Assembly: GCA_020747065.1 (NCBI GenBank)
Contig: JAGMVK010000006.1
Coordinates: 1,612,001-1,676,000, forward strand
Reading direction: 5' to 3'
DNA: 64,000 nt
Origin: Cadophora sp. MPI-SDFR-AT-0126
Taxonomy: Eukaryota; Ascomycota; Leotiomycetes; Helotiales; Ploettnerulaceae
Shown here one piece after another: positions 43,930 through 55,900 of the stretch; the stretch's first letter is position 1, and the number at the start of each line of letters is the position of its first letter. The notes under the pieces are model-generated. The model saw only the letters and a list, made by a program, of their open reading frames with translations. It searched no databases and had not been told where the DNA came from. The position numbers and the translations under genes were made by a program.

Positions 43930-44637
43930 AGCGAAGATACTCCAGAGTACAGTGAATCCTATCGCATGCGTCAATAGATTACGGGCGGGCGACAGCTTTT
44001 AAAACATAAAATAGAGGAAGGATGAAATGCGAAAGTGGCAGGTTATGATGCTCTGAGAAGGAGCTGGACATTGACTTGACCCAAATTGTGGAGATCTGCG
44101 CTTCTATGTCCAGATCATTGGAGGAGCAGTTTGAGGCTTGCAGATAGGAACGGCCTGCATGAAAGGAAGAGGTGAGGAAGGCTATTCTGCTAGAACCGCT
44201 CACTGTTGTGCGCATCGGATGACAATTGTAGATTTTCAAGCTCATAACGTCAAAGAAGCTTTAGAGAAACTTCTATGATAAAACACAACAACTTTTTATC
44301 ACAACTGTGGCAGTGGATAGAAGAAATATTGAAGTGAAACTTGGACTAGGCTGGTAATGAAGATAAAATGATCGCTGCTTCGATGTCTTGGCATGGGATG
44401 GTGGCTTGGAGAAATACACATTATTGGATTAGACGCAATATTGATTGCCATGTCGGCACAGATAATGAAAAGGTTCAAGTTTCACGCTGACTAAGTCTTG
44501 AAATTTCAGGTGAGGCTCTGCGAGACACATCCAACAACAAGCTTTCTCTGAAAATAAATTCCATTGATAACCAACGACAACACCTAGAAAACACTCAACA
44601 TGCAAGCATTCTTACCTTTCCATTCCATCACCAACCC
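43930..44637. other. Intergenic region
   Basis: About 700 nt upstream of the CFEM gene and downstream of the MFS gene; no coding support. Confidence 0.5.
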
Positions 44638-46378
44638 TTACGTGTGATATCTGAACTCAGGGTTTCTATACCCCAACGCAATCTTCTCCTGCTCATTGAG
44701 TCCGGCAATTCTGTGATCCCTCTCACCCCTCTCTCGCTTCCCATTCTCCCACTTATTGTAAGCGATGCCAATACAAGCCAGAGAGCACGCAACGACCTGA
44801 GCACCGATGTTGATATAGTGACCACGATAAAAATTAGGTTTGTCTTTCTCGAGGTATGTCCATGTTGCGATGATCGCCCCTGCGCTGCCGAGAGCAACGA
44901 TGAACCCGCCGCTGACGGCGCGGACGGATGACCCGGCTGCGTTGTTGAGACCCCAGGCTAGGAAGGCTGGGCCTTGGGGAAAAGCGCCTGCTGATGCGAA
45001 GAACCTGGTTCTGTTAGTGCATTCGCAGAGTATTGCGAACAGGAAACTTACACAGCGAGGTATTTAAGCGAGTTGGACTTGACGGTCACTAACATGGTGT
45101 ATCCTACGATGGAAAGTAGCGTCCCGCCAACGATAAATATGCCTCGTCTTTTGTACACGTCACTCATTCTGGCAATGAAGATCGCATAGATACAGGCAAC
45201 GCAGTATGGCGGTACACTGTAGAATTGTGTCTTGAGAGCAGTCCAACCGAGATTGACCAGGATCGTCGGCAAGAAAAGCGAAAATGACTGCACAGAGACA
45301 TTGATGCTGAAGAATCCCAAGGCACAAATAAGGTTGTTGATGTTGAAGATGGCCCGCTTGACATGGTGTTTTGTGGTAGGCTCATTTGCCGACTCCTTGT
45401 GTTCTCTATTGATACGTTCGAGTGCGATGTAGCGGTCCCGCGGCGAGAGGAATTTGCACTTGTCCGGTCGGGAAGGGAGAATGAGCATGCCGATGCCGGA
45501 GAAGACAAGGGTGAAAAGACCTTCGAAGAAGAAAATGTTGCGCCAGTCGTGGATCTTGCGGCCCTCGACTCCCCATGAGGGAATAGGGGACAGCCCGGCA
45601 GCGAGAAGTCCTCCAAAGGCTCCGGCTAAGGAAGCACCAGTGATGTAGATTCCCATGCGAAAGAGGAGTTCGTTGCGTTTGTAAAAGCAGGAGAGGTAGT
45701 AAGCACTGCTGTATGTTAGCAGATAATACATTAAGGCTAAGAGACCTTGGGAACTTGCATGCCAGGCATCATTCCACCCTCAGCCAACCCAAGGAAGAAA
45801 CGGCAGGCGTAAAGACCCCTGAAATTGTCGATGAAAGCTGTGCACATAGAAACAAGTCCGAAAGCAATGACCAGAGCAGGGAGATAATATCTTGAATCGT
45901 CAGTTGTTAATTGCCCATGGGCAGGATTTCAGCTTACCGTCCTCCGATCTTCTTCAGAAGAATGTTCGATGGGATCTCAACCACAATATACGAAAAGTAA
46001 AAGATGGTAAGAGCCCAATTGAATCGAAAGTTGCCGATCAGGCCTAGATCCGTTCCCATTCCTTGAATTCGAGCATTTCTGTATCCAAATGAGATTTAAG
46101 CAAACAACGATCCGGCAGATGTAACTTACCCAACATTTGCTCTATTGTTACTCACATCAGTAATTGGTCCAGCGCACGAAGCTTTGATTTGTTTACCTGT
46201 CAATGAAGCACAAGAGATAGAGGATGAAGACAGTTGGGACAATTCGCCAATCCATTCGCTGTCTGATCCGCTTCTCGTCTGTCTCGTCCCACTCAATGTC
46301 GGCCAGGTTTTCCTCGCTTGAAGACACCTTCTCGGTCATATTGACTGCCGGTGCTTCTTCCTTGTCGATCGCCTGCAT
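44638..46378 (-). CDS. MFS transporter, anion:cation symporter (Dal5/Tna1-like) family
   Basis: Six exons: 46378..46197, 46141..46130, 46078..45938, 45890..45759, 45708..45052, 45004..44638 (496 aa, in frame only with this set). Twelve-helix plasma-membrane carrier of organic anions such as allantoate, nicotinate or vitamins. Signatures: RIVPTVFILYLLCFIDRANVGNARIQGM, EIPSNILLKKIGGRYYLPALV, GLAEGGMMPGISAYYLSCFYKRNELLFRMGIY, GASLAGAFGGLLA, and the C-terminal YNKWENGKRERGERDHRIAGLNEQEKIALGYRNPEFRYHT. Intron 4 (45758..45709) is GC-AG with a perfect GCAAGT donor, and exon 2 is a 12-nt micro-exon. Substrate cannot be read from sequence. Confidence 0.92.
45709..45758 (-). other. GC-AG intron in MFS gene
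   Basis: Donor GCAAGT, branch GCTAAC, acceptor ATACAG. Splicing joins AT|C to give GGMMPGISAYYLSCFY, the family consensus. The available GT donors (GTTCCC, GTCTCT) put the downstream exon out of frame. Confidence 0.85.
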
Positions 46379-48648
46379 TGCGAAAAATGCTTCGAGAAGT
46401 CGATATATTTCTGTAGTAGTTGAACAGATACCCCTTGATGTCTGGATCCGATCTGACTGCGTTGAAATAACAAAAGAAGGGAAAATAGAGAGCAAACAGA
46501 TGGAAATGCTGAATGATATATGCCGACATTTCATCCACATAGCCAAGAACATTGACAGCTATCTGGGTTTTCGGCCTGCTGCCCGGCAGTACTGATCGAC
46601 TCTCATAGGACGACGAGCTGGTCTCTATGCGTACGGGTAATGTCAACGTCCACTTAGATTGTTCCCATTGGCGAGGGGGTTGCATCCTCAGCCTTGGCTT
46701 TGCGGGGAGGCAACTCCTCCACGGTTGACAGTCAGGCGGGGTGGGTTTGTTGAATCGCTGCAATGTGGGGCAATTCTTGTGTGGGTTGGATATTATCTAA
46801 CATGTGTATTTCTGTCTGTGGACAAACAGGAGCAACAATAAAGTCGGTAATAGTAAATACGGAAAGACGAATGGGATAAGATGTTTCCTCGCGGTTTCCC
46901 CACAAACCGCTAACATTCGGCTATTCCTCATCTGGCATCCAACAGTCTCGGATGGATGTAAGCTTGCAGAAGGAACAGCCAATACTGTACCACTATGTCG
47001 GACTATAACCAAAGTACAGGAGTACTGTGATGGACAATCGACTTTTTCTATTGGCTATTTCATAAGCATCTGTTTGGAAGCTCATGGTTGGGGATGAGGA
47101 GCATTTAGATGGTTGTAAGATGAATGAAGGCTGGGTAAAACTTCGGAAAATCAACACACTGCGGTCTTGCCTTGCCAGCACTGATCAACGACTTTGTAGG
47201 TTTCTTCTCGGAACGAATACGATGATATACTTCACGGTGTTCAATGTCCCTTGCTTAAGTGGAAAGCTCTCTCCAAACGCAACTTGGTGGCGATGAACTC
47301 ACGGCAAATAGTATCGGCACTTGAAGCAGCTGAGAGTTCCAGGTAGCAAGGTAGAATTTGAGCGATAAGATCAGCTCCAAGATGAAACCCGTAGCAACAT
47401 TCGTAACCTGCTCAGCCAGCATGGGATTCGCCGCCGCATTTAATGGAGAATGGCAGCAATTTGACCTTGGAGAAAGCCTCAGAGGTCTGGCCGAGCTGAG
47501 CCACCTGTGGCTGAGCGAATTGTGGCGAGCAGAGTGTGATCACGTGGTTATAGGCTCACGTGATATTTATGGTCCGAAGTTCAGCGGAGAACGTGGCAGT
47601 GGGCGCAAACACCAGGCAGCCTTTGAAGCTCTCAGGGCGAAGTTGGGAGTCATCAAAGAACTGTCATTGAAGCTCAGCCTCACATGCTCGTGGCAGTAAG
47701 CAGAGAAAGTGCCTTTGCGCCGGATGGACAAAGGAGGAAGGTCACTGAAGGGCACTGAGATCTTGGGGTTTGGAAAATTCCCAGCAGCCAAGGCGCCGAA
47801 GATGTCAGCGGCGCTAAAGCTCTCAAGCGAGTCTCTTAGCGCCTCCACCAGAAGCTCTTGTCCTTTCCCTCCAAGCCCATTCGCCTGCGATTGTTTTCTT
47901 CTCCTTTCCGTATCGTCTGGGAGACGTCTTGTTGCCCTCTTCTTAAGCGCTTGGCGCGGTCTTGGTGAGTGTCATGACGCGCGACGATCGGAGAGCTCGT
48001 GGGCAAGATCTCACAGTGTTCGCTGAGAAAAACAGGCCCTCTGCAAACCTTATCACGTCCTGCTGGCGCTCTTCAAGGGTGGCTCATGGCCCCAAGCTCG
48101 AGTTGAACTTGCACTGCCCCCCCTTGGCAACTCGCTTAGCTCAACCAACCAGTAACATCTCGAGAATATCCCAGATTCTAGACACCGCCGAGGCTGTCAA
48201 CCTCGCTCTATTCATTGAGATTTTCAAATCGTCTGCTTGGCCCATTCTTTATCCCTCACGCTGTTGGACAAGAGTCTCACCGTGGTCTGGAGATACCCCA
48301 TCCCGTGTTGCAGGTTTTGATACCCGCAACGGACTCGCCCCTCTTCCCACTCTTACACTCTCTGGGCACAGTACGACGGGGCGGGAGCGCTCCGCGAGTG
48401 CAGTAAAGAATCTATCTCTCGCATTCGTAAGAATTTCATGAGCCATTTTGCCTCTTGGCCAATGGTTCTCTTAGCTGGTAGGCTGTGCTCTTGTTTTTGC
48501 CCATATACGTGTGAGACCGCCACGCAGGTCATCATCTCTTCTCCCATTCACATCAGTCTTCACCGATATAAACCGAGACGGGAATTCTCCATTTGAGAAC
48601 ACCCCATACTCTTTTCATCTTTGTTGACGATATCTCAAAATCACAAAC
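46379..48648. promoter_or_regulatory. Long divergent intergenic region upstream of Ca2+-ATPase
   Basis: About 2.3 kb between the divergent MFS and Ca2+-ATPase genes, no gene supported. It contains a palindromic pair ATCACGTG (47539-47546) and CACGTGAT (47557-47564), a GTGGCTGAG at 47507-47515 resembling the calcineurin-responsive Crz1/CrzA site, two AGCCTC cores (47475-47480, 47676-47681), and a TATAAA at 48567-48572, about 80 nt before the ATPase ATG. Confidence 0.45.
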
Positions 48649-51600
48649 ATGTCTTTAGGAGTTCCCAGAATACAGACGGGTGGCCTGGCCGTAAGTACTT
48701 TGAGCCAAGGCTGTAATACAAGGCTGACCGAACAGGCCCACGATGATGAGGACGACATATCCGGAGGACGTCCACGAGCGAAGTCGGATACTTCATTCCT
48801 CAGTGCACAGAGCGCTCAAACATTATTACCTCCAAGCACACCCGGAGGAGCTAGCATGACATCCAGTATCACATTTCGAGATGTTGACAGTGCGCTCCAT
48901 CCAGACCCCGGAACAGAAGCAGATTTCGAGGTAGAAAACAACAAATTTGCCTTCAGCCCTGGACAGATGAACAAATTACTAAATCCAAAATCTCTGGCTG
49001 CATTTACCGCTTTGGGTGGCTTGCCGGGTATCGAGCGTGGATTGAGGACCGATATCAATGCCGGTTTGAGTATTGACGAAGGGGATCTCGAGGGTTCGAT
49101 ATCATTTCAAGACGCCACAAAATTACAATATCATAAGGGCGAAAGCTCCCCTACAACATCAGCATCGACAGGAGGACAACCAGGCTCCTTTTCCGATCGA
49201 ATCCGAGTTTTCAAAGCAAATGTTATTCCAACTAAAAAAGCAACACCATTATGGAAGCTAATGTGGAGGGCGTACAACGACAAAGTTCTATTGTTATTGA
49301 CGGGTGCTGCAATTATCAGTTTGGCTCTCGGTGTAAGTACATTTCCCATGTTTTATCTTTCAAGTGCTAATGTGTTTGCAGCTTTACGAAACGTTCCGCG
49401 ACCATCCTGTACCTTCAGACCCTGTAGAAGCAGCCAAACAAGACGAGGAGTCCACTACAAAAGTAGATTGGGTCGAAGGTGTCGCCATTGTCGTTGCAAT
49501 TGTTATTGTTGTTATTGTTGGAAGTTTGAACGACTGGCAGAAAGAGAGAGCTTTTGTGAAGTTGAATGCGAAGGTTTGTAAACCCTGTTCGTCGTACCAC
49601 TGGACAGGCAACTGACAATTAAACAGAAGGATGATCGTGAGGTCAAAGTTGTTCGCTCTGGAAAGTCTTTTGTCATTAATGTTCATGATATCTTGGTTGG
49701 AGATGTGCTCCACCTCGAGCCCGGAGACATGATACCTGCAGACGGCATTTTCATCACTGGTCACAATGTCAAGTGCGATGAATCATCGGCAACCGGCGAA
49801 TCCGACTCTCTTAAGAAGACCGGTGGCGCACAAGTATCACGACTTTTGGAGGAAGGACACAGCAACCACAAGGACCTCGATCCATTTATCATTTCTGGCG
49901 CAAAGGTTCTTGAAGGAGTTGGTACTTATGTCGTCACATCTGTTGGTGTCAACTCCAGCTTTGGTAAAATCATGATGTCCATGCGAACGGAACCAGAGGA
50001 GACACCTCTCCAGGTTAAGCTCGGCAAAATGGCTGGCGCAATTGCCAAACTTGGATCAGCGTAAGTGTAATCAATTCTGAATTTTGAATCATCAGCTAAT
50101 TTGAAACAGTGCCGCCGGTCTACTCTTCTTCGTTCTCTTGTTCCGGTTCTGCGCTAGTCTCCCAGGTGACAACCGCACTGGAGCTGAAAAGGCATCTTCC
50201 TTCACAGATATTCTGATTGTTGCCATTACTGTCATCGTCGTCGCTGTTCCAGAAGGTCTGCCTCTCGCAGTTACACTCGCCCTCGCGTTCGCCACAACCC
50301 GCTTGCTCAAGGAGAACAATCTCGTTCGTATCCTCAAGGCCTGTGAGGTCATGGGTAATGCCACGACGGTGTGCTCTGACAAGACCGGTACTCTGACGAC
50401 GAACAAGATGTCAGTTGTTGCAGGCACTTTCGGACCAGAACGATTCGAGGCTGGTGATGTCGCCGCTTTTGCCCAAAAAGTTCCCAAGGAAGTGAGAGAG
50501 CTCATCGTCAAGTCCATCGCTATCAACTCGACCGCCTTCGAAGGTGTTGAGGATGGAGTTCCAACTTTCATTGGATCAAAGACAGAAATGGCACTTCTTA
50601 ACTTCGCTAAAGATCACTTTGCAATGGATACTCTTACGAATGAGCGAGCCAACGCCGAGGTTGTTCAACTCTTCCCTTTCGACTCCAATAAGAAGTGCAT
50701 GGGCGCAGTCATCAGACACGGCAAGGAATATCGTCTCTTTGTCAAAGGTGCTTCTGAAATCGTCTTGGACGCTTGCTCCTCCGTCGCCGATGTCACCACT
50801 GGCGAGATTTCTGACATCACTGGAGCACCAAAGCAGCGCCTCACCGATACTATCCAGACATACGCCCAGAAGTCCCTTCGCACGATCGGTCTTACCTACC
50901 GCGATTTCCCATCCTGGCCTCCAGCTGGAACTCAGACATCTGCCGATCCATCCGCGGCTGAGTTCGACCAAGTCTTCACAAACATGGTGTTCAGCGGTGT
51001 CGTCGGTATTCAAGATCCAGTCCGACCAGGCGTGCCCGAGGCGGTGGCCAAATGTCAATTCGCAGGTGTCAAGGTTCGCATGGTAACTGGTGATAATATT
51101 ATCACAGCTCGTGCTATTGCTAGGGAATGCGGCATCGTCAGCGCCACCGATGAGGCTAACGACATCGTTATGGAAGGCCCTGAGTTCCGCAAGCTCTCCG
51201 ACGAAGCCATGACCGAAATCCTCCCCCGTCTCGCAGTTCTCGCTCGCTCTTCTCCACAGGATAAGCAAATCTTGGTACAGAAGCTCCGATCTTTAGATGA
51301 GACTGTCGCTGTGACTGGAGATGGTACCAATGATGGACCTGCTCTCAAAGCCGCCGACGTCGGTTTCTCCATGGGCATTGCAGGTACCGAAGTCGCTAAG
51401 GAAGCTTCCGCTATCATCCTCATGGACGACAACTTCGCCTCGATTGTCAAGGCACTCATGTGGGGACGCGCAGTCAACGACGCTGTGGCGAAGTTCTTAC
51501 AGTTCCAGCTTACGGTCAACATCACCGCTGTGCTGCTGACCTTCGTGTCCGCAGTTTCTAACCCCGACATGGAATCCGTGCTTACAGCCGTTCAACTCCT

Positions 51601-52369
51601 CTGGGTCAACCTCATCATGGATACATTCGCTGCACTCGCCCTCGCTACCGACCCTCCAACCCCCGAGATCCTGAACCGCAAGCCAGCAGGCAAGAAAGCC
51701 CCACTCATCACCATGAATATGTGGAAGATGATCATTGGGCAAGCCATCTTCCAGTTGACTGTGACCTTCATCCTCTACTTCGCCGGCGAGGAAATTCTCG
51801 GCTACGACACCAGCGACGAAGACAAGAAGCTCGAGCTCTCCACCATGGTCTTCAACACCTTCGTCTGGATGCAGATCTTCAACGAATTTAACAACCGTCG
51901 CCTGGACAACAAATTCAACATCTTCACCGGTATCCACCGTAACTTCTTCTTCATTGGCATTAACTGCATCATGGTCGGCGCGCAAATCGCCATCGTCTTC
52001 GTAGGTGGCAAGGCCTTCTCCATCACCAGAATCGATGGTGTACAGTGGGCCATTTGCGTGGTCCTTGCTTCGTTGTCTCTACCTATGGGTGTCTTCATCA
52101 GATGTTTCCCTGACCCATGGTTCGCTAAGATCGCGCACCATGTCGGCGGTCCATTCCGCACTGTCTACCGCGCTGTCAAGCGATTCTTCTCTCGCGTTTG
52201 GGCGAAGACTCCTAGCATCAGGAAGAACAAGAAGGCCACAGTTGAGGATGAGCACACTGAGGAGACCAAACAGGTGTCTGCTGCTCCTCCTGTGATTGTC
52301 ACGGAGGATGTACCTGAGATCCTTGTTGATGGTGAGCCGAGGGATGTGGAGAAGGGAGTCGTCAGATAA
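48649..52369 (+). CDS. PMC1: P-type Ca2+-ATPase, vacuolar/plasma-membrane (Pmc1/PMCA) type
   Basis: Exons 48649..48690, 48736..49332, 49382..49573, 49627..50060, 50110..52369 (1,174 aa, in frame). Pumps cytosolic Ca2+ into the vacuole or out of the cell, using ATP. Class IIB signatures: VAIVVAIVIVVIVGSLNDWQKERAFVKLNAK, the actuator loop CDESSATGESDSLKK (TGES), AVPEGLPLAVTLALAFATTRL at helix 4, phosphorylation site Asp512 in CSDKTGTLTTNKM, FVKGASEIVLDAC in the nucleotide domain, MVTGDNIITARAIARECGI, and hinge GDGTNDGPALKAADVGFSMGIAGTEVAKEASAIILMDDNFASI near 825. Helices 5-10 follow, including LLWVNLIMDTFAALALATDPPTPEIL. The C-terminal tail is short and charged. Confidence 0.96.
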
Positions 52370-52940
52370 GAGTCTGCAGCGTCTCGATTCCTTTGCATTT
52401 CCTTTGTATTGCTATGTTATGAGTATTGATGGGTTATGAAAATGGACAATTTGGAAAGATGGATGGTTTGGCGTTGGAGGTGATTTGGTGATGAATTGCA
52501 TAGCAGTACAGTACATATCACAGCGATGAGCTTGTAACGATAGATACCTATAGACGTAACTTTTGGAATGTTAATTCTACAATCTTCATCTTTGTGTTTA
52601 TTTTGATTGTAATAACCGAATTCAACAATGTGAGAGAGTATGGACTGCAACAGGGGAAGAAGACAGTGCTTAGCGCTGGGCAACCGACACAAAGACAGAA
52701 GGCCCCACTTGGCGTAAACCTCAACCGATCATACGTCCTCCTCGATGCGCCTTGCCGTGTGCCTCGAGTTTTACTTTCAGCTCTGCCAGGCTCGAGGCTC
52801 TGTCCAGATATCCTGAAGCTGAAGGCAACCTCGTCTAAGCCTCTCGCCTCGACTCGAGCAATTTCTTTCACGCTTCCTGACATTTCCAGTCCTCAACAGT
52901 CGACTTTGTTCGATACCTAAGTCGATTGTTCCTGTACGAC
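52370..52940. other. Intergenic region
   Basis: About 570 nt between same-strand genes; no coding exon recognised. Confidence 0.5.
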
Positions 52941-55900
52941 ATGGCCGAGGCTCTCAGAGTGGTTGGATTGGCAGAAAAAGCTGCTTCAGTGCTAGATACA
53001 GTTAAACAAAAGGCACGTGGAGCTGCAAACCCACGGACAACAGCGACATCATTAAGCGCCGCCGAAGAATTTCGAAATTGGGCTCGAGAAAGTTCCGTAG
53101 CAGAATGTCGAAGCCCGGACGAAGAGCAGCATCGCGACTTCGTTCCCATCCCTTTGGTCCGTCAATATTTCAAGGACAATGACTATGCCAGGTTGAGGCG
53201 GATCTTAGACGAACTCGATGATGATCTTACCAAGTATAATATTGGTCTACGAACTATCTTCGATGAATATCTTCAAGTGATGTGTATACTGATAGAGATA
53301 AGGGAGGTGGAAACTCTCGGATCGCTCATTCAACACAAGATCAATGATCAGCAACTTCCCGTCGACCAAGATAAAAATGCTTTTTCAACAGTGTTTGAAC
53401 CAAAAACATGGAAACTTTTTATTGAACATCAATGGCGATATTGCGTCCCGGAATTCGACAGTCAGATGATCAATACGCATTTTCAACACGGCTGTGTACT
53501 GCCTATCGTGAGTACGGAAATGATTGGGCAAGGTGCAACTGCCACGACGTTCAAAATGCAAATTCATCCTCTCTACGACAGTTTTGAAAGAATTTCAAGC
53601 GTAAGGGTTACTTTGAGGTCTGCCGGTGTCTTTTGTTATCTCTCCTGACGATCAGTGTAGTTCCAGAATGAGAATACCGCAAACACGTATGCCCTCAAGA
53701 GTTTCTTCGCGCGAGACTCGAAGTACTACTTGAGCGAGATTGACACCTATCAAAAGCTAGCTCAAAGTGGCAACCCTAGCTTGGTACATTATTATGGTAG
53801 CTACGAACAAGACGATACATACAATATCGTCCTTGAACTAGCGGATAGAGGCTCGTTAGAGCAGTACTTGTCCTACTGTCAACCTCCTACTGCTGGCCTA
53901 GACATCATCCAATTCTGGCAAAGCTTGTTCAAAATCGTATGGGGGTTGGTTTGTATACACGAAGTTGGAGGCTCCCCATATTTGCGTGGGTAAGTACAAC
54001 CTCTCTTCCTGATCGCTTACTCGACTGAAATTGCCACCTCAGTGTCCATTCAAACATCAAGCCTGCAACAATTTTGGTAAGGGACAACAGTCTGGGCTCA
54101 CAGTATGGTTGGGAGTTCAAGCTTGGAGGGCTTGGAAATTGCAAATTTAGCAGCAATGGCAATTTTCCCATCAAGAGCGCGCTTACATACTCCTACGGTA
54201 CGTTCGTCGTCATATCTTCCCCAGAATACAACTACTGAAAAATCACAACAGGCAGCCCAGAGTGCTATCTCAAAGGGCAAGAGCCAAGTGTAAACTTTAA
54301 CCAGAACTTCGACATTTGGTCGCTTGGCTGCATATTCAGTGAAGTAGCTGTGTGGGTTGCCAGCGGATACCATGGAGTGCAGAATTACCGGATTCTTCGA
54401 GCGACAGAAGCAGATCACGAGCTCGGTGATTGCTTTCACAACGGTAAATTAGTTCTCGGAGCCGTCGGGACAGCCCACCTTCAGCTTCTCTCAAACTTGC
54501 GTCAGTCGGATGTGATTACCGCTGCCATTGTGCGTCTCGTTGTAGCTCGGATGATGGTTCCGTCAGCTCATCGAATGACAGCAAAGCAACTTTGGCAGGA
54601 ATGTCAGGGAATACTTTCGCAGTCTAAAGCAACTTTAGAGCTTGAGAAAGATAAGGCAGTCCTGCTGACAGCGCCATTAAATCCCGATAGAGATCCTCGC
54701 TTGGTTCGAGATCAACAACAGTCTAATATCGATACTGCTTCAGATATGTTTCTTACCAGACAAGATCAAGGCATTACCGAAGGCTCCCAATGGTCCCTAC
54801 GGAGCGATCATTCGAATCATGTTGTGGACAAGATGTCTCTGCCGATCAGACAATCTCAACAATCATCGGCCCAATTTCAATCTTCTGACTCCCCTGGGAA
54901 CATTAACTCAGGCTATGAATCTATGCCAGCATTATCGGAACGACCTTACTCTCAGAACTCACGGCTTGCTTCATTTGGACGTATACGCCCAATCCCTAAG
55001 CATCCGAAGTACGAAGTTCCATATCTATCTGTCAAGCAAGCACTTCAGTGGAAGGAACACGTCCAATCTCAAGGTCGAATAGGCTTGGGCAGCAGAGTCA
55101 AACTTCGCTATGGATCAAGCTCCGAAGAGCTTCCGCATAGCTATCTCGGAGAAAGATTACGGGGCAGAAAAATTGTCCGTCTCGTCTTATTCCTGTTGAT
55201 GACAAGGCTGACTGTGAAACGAGGTATTCTTGATCGATAATGCAGCGACGATGGGAGCCCATTGGCCAGAGTTGACTAGACTGGTTGGCTTACTAGCATA
55301 CATTGCAAAATCAGATAACGATATCGAGATGTTCAGCAACCACAGTCAGCAACCCCTGAAATCAAAGAAATCAACCACATTAGTGAAGTACCTTGAGAGG
55401 CGAGAGTTCGTGCCAATCTCAGCTATTGTTACCAAGCTAAAAGAGGTGTTTGATGCATACGTAATTGAGCTCCAAAAGGAGCCATCGGTTAAACCGATGA
55501 GTCTGTATGTCTTTAGTGATGGCCTTTGGGAACCTCTGAGCGATGTGAAATCACCAATCCACGATATCTTACAGTACCTTCGCCATAATTACATGCCAAT
55601 CGGACAAGTTGCAATACAATTCATCAGGTTCGGGCACAGCCTCTCGCAGCTAGATGATATCAAAGGATGGGATCGCATGTAAGCTATATTTTACCTTTAT
55701 TTCGAACTCTTACATGAGAAATAGCTAAACGACCGACTGTCCAGTTCCGGACGCTATGATTTCATGGATACAGAACACTCCGACGGAAATGTGTGGAAAA
55801 TGCTCCTAGGTGCCATCGACTTGGAGTTTGAATCAGACTATGATTTAGGTGAAACAAAAGAGACTGTGGTTCAGAATCCTCAGACTTCTCTTAGGCCGCC

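Noticed and set aside
48090..48150. tRNA-like boxes around GAGTTGAACTTGCACTGCC
   Set aside because: Spacing and stems do not allow a cloverleaf on either strand.
47358..48441. Several 100-160 codon frames upstream of the Ca2+-ATPase
   Set aside because: Overlapping in different frames and strands, no domain motifs, no coherent splice sites; treated as promoter or 5' UTR DNA.
51055..51985. Long - strand frames antisense to the Ca2+-ATPase
   Set aside because: Shadows of a strongly codon-biased real gene; no independent motifs.
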